A stretch of 64,000 nt of DNA, from positions 6,669,773-6,733,772 of the forward strand of contig CM039141.1 of the NCBI GenBank assembly GCA_022036555.1. Reading direction: 5' to 3'. The DNA is from Microstegium vimineum. Its lineage: Eukaryota; Streptophyta; Magnoliopsida; Poales; Poaceae. Positions within the stretch are counted from its first letter, which is position 1. Each line of letters opens with the position of its first letter. The notes under the pieces are model-generated. The model ran no database searches. It saw only the letters and a program-made list of their open reading frames with translations, and had not been told where the DNA came from. This document shows positions 44,034 to 55,104 of this stretch, in pieces. The translations under genes and the position numbers were made by a program.

Positions 44034-45495
44034 AGACCCAATATGGATATATTTCGATACTTTAAAAAACATTTATCTCATAATAAATATGTATTTAAAG
44101 ATAATCAGCGAACATCACATTAATACTACACGAACATCGTAGAAAAATAACATAGAACATTATATGTATACTACACGAACATCATAAATATATTATAGAA
44201 CATCGCTTTAACACTACACAAATTAGTTTAGTAATTAATTGATCAAATAAAAAAAACTATCAAACAACACAAAAATATATCCTAAGACATTATTGTATAT
44301 TACCGAACATCACAAATACATAGTAGAACATGACATGAACACTATACGAACATCACTTAATATAACATAAAACACCATATGTATACTATGTGAACATCAC
44401 AAATATACTAAGTAAACATCAATATATATTATAAAATAAAAAAGTATAATTAGTGAATTAATTAATTAAAGTAAAATAAATACTAATAACAAGATAAAAG
44501 TAGAAAATTAGAAAATATGCACAAAACAAAAAAAGAAAAGCGAAGTAAAATAAAAGAAAACAAATAAAAAATAAAAAAACAAAGAAGAATAAGAGGCAAC
44601 ATAATAAAAGAAAAGAGCAGCAAAAAGTAATAAGAAAAAAAAGAAAATAAACTAATTATAGAAAATAAAAAGAATAAATTTTAAAAGAATATTAAAAAAT
44701 AAAGAGGCAAAATTTTAGCCTCTTTTTTCGTCCATCCATTCTTTTTAGGTCCGTCTCCCTCTAACTTCCGTCCAGAATTATATATATAACTCGTGCTCAT
44801 ATACGAGTTAGAATAGATCTTGTCTAGCACGATATAGAGTTTGATTACAAATAGAGTATTTTAATATAACCTTAAAAGTTAGGAGTTCTAATTGTAATCC
44901 AAATAGAGCTCTAAATCCTACATCCTATTACGAAACACGTTAGACTTCCAAATAATATAAAAGGAAATTGTAATCCAAATAGAAGTAGGATAATAAGAAT
45001 AGAAATTATGTAATCCCACATCATTGATACTAATAAAAAAATAAAAACTCTAAATTAAATTAAAAAGACACTACGTTGGCAATCATGACTAAGCACAAAT
45101 AATCAAACAAGTAGACACGACGTTGGCAGTCATGACTAAGCATAAATAATCAAACATAAGGTATTTTCATGATGTGAATCTTATCATGACTGTGCACGTG
45201 TCGACAACCACGTGAGACTTCCAAGTAACATAAAAAGGAATTTAATCCAACTAGAAATAGAATAATATTAATAAAAATTAAGAAATCTCACGCCGTCGGT
45301 ACTAAAACAAAACTAAAGAGCTTAAAATAAAAATCAAAAGGACACCGCATTGACGGCCATGACTAAACATATATAAAACAAGTAAGATATTTTTATATGT
45401 AAATCTTATTATGACTGTACATGGGTCGACGGCAACATTAAAGTTGAGACTGAAAAAATTAATCCCCATTACAACGCATGGGCATACTTGCTAGT
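44034..45495. mobile_element. AT-rich repeats ending in a Helitron-like 3' terminus
   Basis: From 44100 to 44430 the motif GAACATCA recurs about eight times at irregular spacing. A purine-rich run follows, then two diverged units of about 260 bp (about 44937-45200 and 45205-45440), both with AGACTTCCAA(A/G)TAA and a copy of GGCNNTCATGACTAA. The block ends CCCCATTACAACGCATGGGC then ATACTTGCTAG, followed by T. A short hairpin plus CTAG|T is the terminus seen in many grass Helitrons. I could not locate the TC 5' end, and no RepHel gene is present, so this would be a non-autonomous copy. Confidence 0.5.
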
Positions 45496-45780
45496 AAAAA
45501 ATAAAAAGAATAAAATTTTAAAAGAATATCAAAAAAGAAGAAAAAAAAAGGAAAAGGAAAAAAGCAAAGAAAAGGAAAGGAAAAATAATCACGTAACACC
45601 GGAAAGAAAAAAGATAAAAATAAAAAGAAAAGGAAAATAAAACACCATATAGAAAAAGGAAAGGGAAAGAGAAAAGAAAAGGAAAAGGAAATATCACGTA
45701 CATGCGACGTAGAAAAGGAATTAGAAAAGGAAAAGAGAAAATGAAAAGAAGAAAGGAAAAGAAAAAAGAAAAAAAAATCA
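45496..45780. repeat. Purine-rich (AAAGGAAAA)n-like tract
   Basis: Nearly every base on plus is A or G, in loose AAAGG/AAAAG units. Its first 40 bp resemble 44662-44700, on the other side of the Helitron-like block. The Phe-rich minus-strand open frame here is a by-product of this composition. Confidence 0.7.
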
Positions 45781-46389
45781 ACTACCTAACCGCCTACTGA
45801 CTACCGGCTTCGATGGAAATAACGCCGACGTTAGGCGCATGTTCCCGTGAAGTGCTCTACGCTGCTGCTGCTCTGGGCCGACACAGGTCTTGTGAACTAC
45901 TCGGCTGGGCTTCTGCTGGGCCGACACATGTTCTCATAGCTCACAAACCCAAGGGTGGGAGGGGGGTCGGAGAGCTGACTCCCGTCCGACCGGTCGGACG
46001 GGATCCGTTCCGGTTTAGGGGTCCTTCCATTTTTTTTATTTGTTTGCCTCTCGCCTTTCCATCCACACGGCCGACGTCTCTGCGCGCTCCCCTCCCATGT
46101 ATATGGTGGTGATCTGGTGGGTCTTGACCTCTCGGGTAGCGGGGCTCGGCGCGCGCGCTCCCCATGTCGCGGAGGCGGTCCGCTTGCATGGATGGGTGGC
46201 CTCGGCCCATGCACGCCAGCTTGTGCCTTCTGCAGCTACTGAGGATTGAGTAATGGGCCAGGACTCCGACCGACCAGGATGGCCTGCAGTCTGTGGGCTT
46301 GTGGCCCGGGTTCTGCTCGTCAAGGGGGGTCAGGCAGGCCTGGAGTAAGTATCAAAATGGGCTCGATCCGTGCTGTGTTCTCATTTTGT

Positions 46390-46530
46390 GTATTGACTTA
46401 ATTCGTCCTTTAGCATTTATTATGCTCTGAATATTCGCATTTGAACTTGCAGCGACTGTCTTTCTTTTACCTTCTTGTATCCAGAGTAAATTCACTTTTC
46501 TTCATGCTGTTGTCCTAAAATATTGGTACA
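46390..46530 (+). pseudogene. SEC31 intron 16 remnant
   Basis: About 140 bp, including ATTCGCATTTGAACTTGCAG and ACTTTTCTTCATGCTGTTGT, match the intron between SEC31 exons 16 and 17 (20735-20875) at roughly 85% by eye. It is the only piece of the gene body seen in the second copy. Confidence 0.85.
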
Positions 46531-46652
46531 CGAACAGGTTAATTTTGAATCTAAGACGAATCGAGATGTTCAAATTAAAGTTCATTTTCGCCACGACCAG
46601 CCGACCAGGTGGTGTACTACGTTCTACTGTCACCCAGATCACAGCCATTGAC

Positions 46653-47042
46653 AGTCAAGGGTTTACGGCGCAATGACAAAGGTCATTGGTTGAGGGGCTC
46701 CCACCCAGGGTTCAAATCCTGGGTGCGACACTTTATTCTGAATTTATTCTAGAATTTTTCGGCGCTATGCATTAAGTGGTAGGCGACATTCCCGTCGACA
46801 GCGAGACGCCTGTGGTGACTTCGTCAACTTCAAGATTTGCCGGCCCAGTCCTTCGAAGGTGCTCGTAAGGTTTGCGTGCGTGTGTTCGTAGGGGCGAGTA
46901 TACGCACGTGTTGAGCGTCTACGTTGTATTGCCGGCTCAGTCCTTCGAAGGTGCTCGTAAGGTTTGCGTGCGTGTGTTCGTAGGGGCGAGTGTACGCACG
47001 TGTTAAACGTCTACGTTGTACTGTATAATCTAAAAAAAAAAA
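46653..47042 (+). mobile_element. tRNA-derived SINE with internal 92-bp duplication
   Basis: The insert is flanked by a perfect 17-bp repeat, AGATCACAGCCATTGAC (46636-46652 and 47043-47059), and ends in a run of A. A pol III B box, GGTTCAAATCC, lies at 46709-46719; an A box is only weakly visible. The 3' half has the family-typical GTAGGGGCGAGT...GCACGTGTT sequence. This is present twice in tandem (starts 46839 and 46931). The paralogous site at about 24110 lacks the insert. Confidence 0.88.
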
Positions 47043-47404
47043 AGATCACAGCCATTGACTGCTCTCGCATCCGTTGACTTCCGGCTGGCGTCACATCCAT
47101 CACACGAGTAAATGACCGTTACATTTGCACATCTGAGTTCCGGAATGATTGCGCGTCGCGAATGTGGCTCCGGTCAACTTCCGACAGCACGAGAGACACT
47201 TCTCTTCTCGGCCGTCCTCCACGGCCGCCTGTCCTCCACGGCCGCCTCGATCACATGGCGCCCCTAGCTTCCCCCGGGCCACCCGGCGGCCTCGGCGTGC
47301 GCGCGTTGCTTGCTCCCTGCTCCAGGAACCACCCGGAGGCTCAAGCACCCAAGGCAAAAAAGAACTCGTCGTCTGCTGTTCCAAGAGCAAATACTCTGTA
47401 GTTT

Positions 47405-49895
47405 TTTTACTGGTTTCTGCTGCTTCTAATCCACTTCCAATCATAAAACGCGTTACCAGCTACTGTATTTCGATGCGTGATGCTGATGCAGTTCAGTTTC
47501 TGTTAGCACCCCGCGTAGTAGGATGAGCTAGCGTGGCAATGTGGCATAGCATGTGCGCTAGCTGCCAGTTCAGTTCGATGGCACGCCAAGTTGGCCTAGT
47601 ATTCTTCAGTCTGGCATTCTTGGCTAATGCACTGCCTGCGTTAGATTAGTCGTTACTGCCAGCCAATTCCTTGCGCGTTGAGGTTGAGGATACCGATGCC
47701 ATGCCTTGACCGAGCTGCCGCCTAGCTAATACGCCTTCGCTTATCATCATCATCATCGGAAGGCATTATTATTCGTGTTGGTGTACCTGTTACCTGTGTG
47801 AAGGGAAACACTGACTGCTGTCTGGTGCTTAACGGCAACAGAAATTCCTATGCAGATATACCCGTGATCGATGATGCAGAGAGTCGTAGGGGGGACACAC
47901 TGATATGGGGCTCCAGTTCTCTAGAGTATCTGCTACAATAATTTCGTAATGATCTGGAAATTGCTGTGTTGGATTGGATGAATTCGCATTGGGTTCTTGT
48001 TTGTAGCGTCTGAACATTGTCCAACTGGACTCTGAATATCCAGTGACCACCACTGCTGACTGCTTGTGCAAGTGCAGCTGTCTGTCAGCTACTATATATA
48101 CTCTTTCTGATTCCATTTCCGTATGTAGTTAGTACATTGATCTGATTGCTAAGTACGTATGTTGGACAGGTGTCCCAAATGCCAAAAGAGAGAATCTGCA
48201 GCCGCCGGCAGGCAGACACCAGCAGTAGCGGTAGCCCCCACCGGCCACCGGAGAACAGAAAGCTGCTCTGTTCGCCTGCCTGCCCGCCCGGTGGTTTCAA
48301 CTGTCCTCCTACGTCTCCTACCTATCCAATCCAAGACATGGGTGGGGGGACCATCAAGGGCCAAGCACAAGCAGCCAAGCCATCATATAGTACTAATAAC
48401 AGCTTAGCAATAGCAACCCCGCAGCCAGGAACCACCAGATTATCCTGATTCCCACGTCGGCGAATTATTTGCAGGCAGATGGTGCAATCCAATCCAATCC
48501 CCCCCTCTTCCATGTCATGTCATGTACAGTAGTACAGGCCAGGTCTCACTCACCGGTGGCAACGTTAGGTCGGCTCTATCTAATCAGGTTAGTATGTCAT
48601 CAGCCCCATCCAAACCCATGGTACCACTGTACCAGCTTGACACTGCTACCTCGCTCAAAAAAAAAAAATCGATCTTTGGTTTTTTTTGAGAAATCAAGAG
48701 TTCTTAAAACATAGTAGCATTTTAAACATATTTTCAATTTCAAAGTCATACATACTATTTTTCCCCAAACTTAGTTAAAATTTAAGAGAGTTCGACTTGA
48801 TCCAAACTTAGAATTGCATCTTTTTCTGATGGATCTGCAATACTAATACTCTACCTTCCTAACCAAACCAATTGCGTTTTCAAGACGGCGGAATATGAAT
48901 ATTCCGGGCTTCCGGCCTCCAAGAATATGCACATATATTAGCCATCTCATTAGTTTATTACATGACTCGATCGATGCTCCACCATCTATCAAGCGCTAAT
49001 AATAAAACATCTCGTTATTAGCATTGATGATGAGGTGACGTCACAGGGATCATCTCCTCTCCTCTCCTCTCGGGCTCCTGAATCTTGATCTCCTCGCCCT
49101 CCTCAGCTCCAACCTGTACAGCACTAGTTTATCATCTCGGCTTCAGCTCAACCACCGGTCCCTCCCGGCTGCCCCTGGATTGCTGCAGAACCTGGGCACT
49201 CAGCTCAGCTGCAGCTGGTAAACGATCGAACACCCAACAGTGATGCTTAGCTGCAACGGAGCAGGAGCAGACGATGCTGATTGATGGCCATGCATGGCAT
49301 GGCATGACATGGCACCAGCACCACACGGCCGGTGTACAGTACAGTACTAGCCGGCGGAGCATGCTGCTCGGGGAGAATATTTTAGGTTTAGGACACACCA
49401 AACTCGATCGGTTGCTTGCAGCAAAAGTGCTCTGGTTCCAGTGAAGTGGATGATGATGCAGTCCTGGATCCCAAAGCAGCAAGCGCGAGTAGTAGTACAC
49501 TTTTGATTTGTTAACAACCTTTGAGGAATTCTCTTGTGGTTATTAACATGATGTCAGACTGTCAGCGGCGATCTAATTATGTTATGCATGAGGAATTGAA
49601 AGAGAGAAACGCAAGGCAGGCAGGCAGCTGTTGCTATTGTAATGGATGGATGGCACATGAAGGCCACATGCGGCAGCTTGGAGAAAACGGCTATTGTAAT
49701 GGCATGGCACTTGGATTTCTCCAGGATCTATCCTATTCCTACCCATCTGAATATCTAGGTCAAGCAGTTTAATTACTACCGTACCGAGAGAGAAAAATAA
49801 TAAATAATAATGTTGAAGAGGTAGTAGTAGACGCTTGACGAGGAATCGAGAGCCGATCAATGAAGAACAGAAAGGGTCAAACAGGACGAGGACCT
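47405..49895. other. Intergenic stretch unique to the second copy, no supported gene
   Basis: Mixed-composition DNA. Open frames of 60-130 codons occur on both strands but overlap each other and have no domain. A (CTCCT)n tract lies near 49052 and a short (ATC)n run near 47745. Nothing identifies it as a known element. Confidence 0.5.
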
Positions 49896-49994
49896 GCATG
49901 CAGCAGCCAGGCATGTCCAATGTACTTTCAAAACTTGATTCCACATTCCGTGCAGTGCAGGAATGAACGAGTCTGCACTGCATATTGTCAATGC

Positions 49995-50040
49995 CAATCT
50001 TTTCTTTTCTTTTCTTTTCTTTCTTTCTTTCTTTCTTTCC
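49995..50040. repeat. (CTTTT)n/(CTTT)n microsatellite
   Basis: This pyrimidine microsatellite sits at the position of the (TTTC)n run at about 24490 in the first copy. The two arrays differ in unit and length, so both changed after the duplication. Confidence 0.8.
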
Positions 50041-50849
50041 AGTGCTCGTTCAATACAAATGTTAGCTAGCCATGTGACAACCTGTGTGTTTTGGACCGTG
50101 TAAAATGGCTCTCGGTCTCGAGATGCTAAACAAAACAATCAGCTGGTGAAGCGACGAGTGCAAGTATCAAGAGCAGCCTTGCCACCTCGCTCTGGACTCT
50201 GGAGCAAGCAGGCAGGCATGATTCGGCTCTACGCTGGCTGGCTTGTTGCCATTTGCAGTTGCAGTGCACCTGATCATTTGTTTGTGGCGTTTGAAGCAGA
50301 TGGATAGACCGACCTCACAGTTTCTGGTTCCTCAGGATCCAAGCTAGCAGTTCTTACGTGCAGTGTTGAAAAGCCACACCATGCTTTCTGCTGCCCAAGC
50401 AACAGCTCACGTCTCTTTCGGGCACGACGATTCTGGAAACGCCGATGTTGTGATGATGATAAGTCTCAGTGAGTCAGTGAGATTTTTTTTCTTTTACACA
50501 ACAAACATGCATTCTAGAATGGTTGCAGAGTATGTAACTTCAGAGGTTCAGTAACGGGCACTGTATGACATGGCTTCTGTTGGAACAACTAAATGGTAGA
50601 TAGAGTCGGAGTGCGGGATTGAATCCCTACAAATGCCTGTTTTGCTAATGTACTCAGTGAGATTTTTTTTTTACAACAGTACTCAGTTAGAGTTGAGAGG
50701 AGCCTCTGTTCTGCCGCTGATGTGATTTCAGAGTTTCTTTGGGTTAAAGAAAAAATGTCAGTACAAGTAACAAGATTGCCGGCCTTTTTCTTTCATCTTG
50801 TGCCGTGTTGAACGAACCACGTATTGTTTTCATGGACCTTTGAATATGG

Positions 50850-50980
50850 GAGTGCTAAAATTAACCGGCTTATTCGGCTGATGGTTTCTGTGACTGATTA
50901 CAATTACTGTTTTGTTATGCGAAAAAATATTGTGCCATGCTAATAAGCTGGGTTCAAACGAACAAGGAAACATTGTTGAA
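50850..50980. mobile_element. Decayed MITE with GGCTTATTCGGCT / GAACAAGG ends
   Basis: The left side reads CCGGCTTATTCGGCTGATGG and the right AAACGAACAAGG, diverged versions of the GGCTTGTTCGGCT termini common in grasses. The element is short and degenerate. Confidence 0.4.
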
Positions 50981-51618
50981 GTATATATAAGATTGTAAAC
51001 ATTTTTCTTTATATTAGACTTAAACTTTTGGATTGATCAATACTATAGGTCTCATGTTTAAATCCTAATAATAACACAAATAAATAAAAATAACATTACT
51101 GCGTAAGCCTATTTATATATACAAATAATTAAATTCATCATTTCATTTCAAAACGATGGCATAGAGAACAAAAAGAAGATAATGTGTGACGGGTCGCGAT
51201 TTGAGGAGCACCCAACCCTATCAGCGTTGTTTGTGCCCTCGCTTGCTCCCGCCTCATCTTCCACCACCGGTGCCACCACTATCTCACCACGCCACTCGCC
51301 TCCTACCCCGTCCCTTCAACCGAACCCTCCCCTGTGCCCCTCCTCTCATCATAGGTCGGTCGTCGATGAGCTCCGCTGGCGTAGTCGCCCCCACCCCTAC
51401 CCTTTCACCACCAACGGTCGGCGGCTCCACCCGCCATACACCCTATCCCTCGACCCCGTCCTCCCCTAATAACAAGGCAGACGTCGATGAGCTTTGTCGC
51501 AATGCCCCCACCACTAGCTGTCTCCTGTCGCCCCGATGGTAGGCGCTCTCGTCGTCTCACCCGCCGCCACCGCCGTGTCATGCCCGCTACTCACAAAACC
51601 GTTTTTTAGAGTTGCGGC

Positions 51619-51726
51619 GGCTCTGTTCGCTTGAACTACTCTCAGTTTGTTACAGTTTATTCTCTCTCACATAACACTATTTAATCAACTGAAATTAGTC
51701 GTTTTTTACTAGCCGAACAGAGCAAG
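51619..51726. mobile_element. Short MITE with GGCTCTGTTCG ends
   Basis: The left end GGCTCTGTTCGCTTGAAC and right end TAGCCGAACAGAGC are inverted copies. The body is about 80 bp, AT-rich and non-coding. Size and termini fit the hAT-like GGCTCTGTTCGG family of grasses. A target duplication was not clear. Confidence 0.65.
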
Positions 51727-54700
51727 GTGGTAGGGTGGGATGGGGGTGGTACTGGGCCGGCCCGTGTCGCGATGCAATGGAGCGCAACTCATCGCATATT
51801 AGATTTTTTGATGATTAAAAAAAGTTCAACTTGTGGCAACATGCCCAGGATAGATAGGTCACGATACGACTCAGAAGTCGAAAGCAGCGTTTCCTATATG
51901 AATTAATGAGAGACGGATCAGAGTCGTAGAATCGAAGTGGCTGGTGGTCTTGTGTCAATCTTGTGGCTGCGAGTGGAAGTAGATAGATACCAAGTCATGT
52001 CCGAAACCAAAAAATAAAAGGGACGTCCGCTAAGGAAAAAAAAAGAAGCCAAACGGCATGATCATGATCACACATTCATGAGAGATGGGGGAAAGGAAAG
52101 GAAAGGAAAGCAGAGAGCAAGGAAAGCTCCAATCATACGCGTCCAATTATTGGTATTTGATTGGCAGCAGCCAAAGAAATATACTCTCCTAAATACTATA
52201 TGCACCAGATACGGCTAGTACCTTTCGGTTGGCCTGGCCCAGTAGGAGGAGTATAGTTCTACATGGATCACTAAATTATGGTATTGTATTGTAGGAGTAT
52301 TAATTACGCGCGCCCCGTTCAAAAGAAAATAAAAAAAAAGGAAATAAGCCGGCACATCTCAATTATCTATATGAATGAATGAAGTCATCTAATTTCAACT
52401 TTGGCCAGACCAGTATATAAAGGGTAGTATTACATATAAGTAGTAAAAACATATCATACTTAATATATTGTCATAGTAAATCTAGTTTTTTTTGTAAATT
52501 TAGTGAAACTTAAGATTGATTGATTTGTTGAGAAGCGAGATACTACATCTTCTTCTAGACGAAGGGTGTGGTGTGGGATGGGAGTATAGCAGTAGAATAC
52601 GCATGGAATATATGTACCAGCAGCACTTTAGCTGGCAGCGCATGCACTGTGATGACAAAACAAAAGCCCCAGCGCAAGTGCTAGCCTACGCTACATATGC
52701 TTCCACCAGTTCCAGCTTCAAAACCGGGTGACTGGTGGCGGCAGGCGGGACACGGTCCGACGACGCGACGCAAGCGGCGCGCGTGTTGTGTCTCTCTCTG
52801 CACGAGCAGCACGGGTCAAGAAGGCGGAGTACGTACACCACGCCTATAGGCAATAGCTGGCGCCGTACTGTACAGCACCAGTTGCATGCGTGAGCTATGG
52901 AATCAACGGTAGAGGGTCATCAAAACACGGATGAGCTTGAGCTAGCTAGGCATCAGGCAGGCCAACGTGCTGACGTGGCATATTACAACTACAGCAAACA
53001 CACATGTGTGCGTTACTGATACACGTAGTACGTAGTACGTGTCACGGACGGACCAGTCGTTTCAGGACGGGTTTAGACTAGCGAGTCCCCCCAATGGAAA
53101 ACGGTGCAGTTCCCGTGCATCTGGATTTCGGAGGACGGCCGGAGGCAGAGAGAGAAAAAAAAGATGTAGTACCTATCACCGCCTTCGAAATAAGACCCTT
53201 TTTTTTACGAAAAAAAATTATATTATATAAAACCTGGGTACATCAATGCATTACAAACACTTTAATATATGAGATAGTACTCACGTTATGAATATCACAA
53301 CTCAAATCCTAACCTATTAATCGCTTTGCAAACAGTCGACAAATGGTCTGAGAACAACTGCCCAACGAACGACGACCAACATTCCTGTAGGTGGAATTGA
53401 TGATTTTTTTCTTCTTCTTTCTGCCACCGAAGAATGAGGAAGACTGATCTGAAGGATATTCTCCCTAGTCTTTCATTGTGGTCAGATCTAACCACAACAA
53501 AACGAAGAAAAGATAGGAGAAAATTATTCCATGACGACGACATCATCTCCGCCTTGATGTCGCCGTCCGGAAACAAAGATCTCCATGTCGTCATGTCGAT
53601 GAAGATGGTGACGTCGAAGTTGTCGCTCTCGTCTTCAACGAAGCCGCCATGAAGAAGACGATTCCACCCTTCTTCACTATTGCCGAAGAAGAGGAGAAGG
53701 AGGAGATAAAACTCCAATACCAAGAACTTTAACATGAAGAAACTCTAACCCTAAGGACTCGATTTACTGGAAAAACTTATTAAAATCAATGGATCCCCAC
53801 TCCCTTCAGCATCCGACAAGATGTCGGAAAGGAAGAGAGGGGGACCCGCGGCGAGGGCGGAGGGCGGCGGCCTTCACGGTCTCCAGGCTCTAAAAATAAG
53901 ACTTTTTAGCTGCTTCCTCTTCAAAATGTGGCGTGGTTTTTAGTCTCATGCAAGTTGATTTGTCAAACTTTTTTCCTTCTTTATTATTTGTTCCCAATTC
54001 ATTCACTACTGCTAATTAATAACCACTTGCATTGTTGGGTACTCGTACGTGTGATAAATTCCTTTGCTATTTTTTGAGAAATGAATAAAAATCAACAAGT
54101 CAATCATGCAGATAATTATATAATTCTTGTTGGAGCCTTGGATGAGATCCCGCGGGAAAGAAAAAAAAGTTTTGCTAATTTTAATTTGGCCCATTCGTTC
54201 ATCTCATATGCGACTTGAGGTCGAAACAAAGCAAAATGGTTTTCCTTGTTTCTGAGCATTTTGTTTTGTTGAGCATAAGTTGATGTTTTTCTCTCTTTTT
54301 TCAGGTCGAAGAAAAATCATATTCTTTTTTTTTGCGACATATAATGACACAAAACTTTACACTTCCATGCTACAAAAATCTTGCATTATTTTCAAATAAA
54401 ATGGATGAATAATGTTTTTTGTTAATTCATCATATATAGAAATTACGACATCACTGAAGAAGATAGCAAGGGTAACGTGGCTCTTGCCTGCCGACCGGCC
54501 GATCTGGCCTTTCTATCCGCAGCTTGTACTTGTCGTAAAAAGCTTATCCACGCACCACTGGGCCAGGGCAGCGGCGGCCTACTACTAGTTGATGCCATGC
54601 CATTCTCGCACCGCGGGTCCGGTCCGGTCCATCACGACGACGACTCGTACGTGTGCACGGACTGCATGCTGTCAAGCTAGGACGGGTTAGTTATATATTT

Positions 54701-54930
54701 GGATTGATGATTAGTTATAATTACGGGTTCACGAGCGTCCCCAAACCAGTGCACGCAATCGGCAATTTTCTAGTGTGTGTAGCTTCGGATGAGGTGCTTT
54801 AACACATGGCACACAGTTCCGAAAATACGTATGGATTTGGACTTCCTCTTTTGTACTGTACATTACTTCCGCCCTGTCAAAGATACATGCCACATTTGAC
54901 TCTACATACACGGTAACTTTTGACCAATAA
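51727..54930. other. Intergenic stretch, no supported gene
   Basis: Low-complexity tracts and short frames only. The 440-bp minus-strand frame at 53295-53735 lies in an AAG/GAA-rich patch. The flanking AATAAGAC (about 53188 and 53897) and repetitive look suggest an old transposon fragment of unknown class. Confidence 0.45.
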
Positions 54931-55104
54931 CTTATTTTCGACCACCTCGGCATCCACCGCATTGATGTGGACGGCGACACCAAGCTTTTCCTTAAGAACA
55001 TTCTGCGTCTGGAGCGTAGAGTTAGCCGTGCGGGGTTCGAAATCCTTCAAATGGTTGATGAGATCTCAGAGGCATGCTGGTTTTCCATTCAAATCTACAC
55101 CTAA
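54931..55104 (+). pseudogene. Gene fragment of an unrecognised protein
   Basis: A 57-codon frame reads LIFDHLGIHRIDVDGDTKLF, then LKNILRLERRVSRAGFEILQ and ends DEISEACWFSIQIYT before a stop. Composition and codon use look like genuine coding sequence (balanced, amphipathic, no low complexity), unlike the surrounding DNA. There is no ATG, and no partner exons were found nearby. I do not recognise the family. Confidence 0.35.

Larger units (their letters stand above)
46120..50430. repeat. Second, decayed copy of the SEC31 locus flanks
   Basis: Segments run in the same order and direction as in the first copy. About 46120-46320 matches 1030-1160 plus 1535-1634, and 46320-46380 matches 10157-10220. 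About 46390-46530 matches SEC31 intron 16 (20735-20875). About 46560-47400 matches 24050-24390, and 49900-50430 matches 24395-24880. All SEC31 exons are absent. The unmatched part at 47400-49900 is either an insertion here or a loss in the first copy. Confidence 0.88.

Noticed and set aside
45518..45781. 87-codon Phe/Leu-rich minus frame resembling a membrane protein
   Set aside because: It is a by-product of the purine-rich tract on plus; any such tract gives Phe/Ser/Leu codons on minus.
46690..46725. Functional tRNA gene at the SINE B box
   Set aside because: Only the B-box half is tRNA-like. There is no cloverleaf, and the target duplication and A tail show a SINE.
51182..51542. Two overlapping Pro/Ser-rich plus frames
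   Set aside because: Low-complexity C-rich sequence that stays open in two frames at once, without splice or promoter support.
53295..53735. 146-codon minus-strand frame
   Set aside because: No domain, a GAA/AAG-rich patch on plus, and repetitive-looking surroundings. It is more likely a transposon fragment than a gene.
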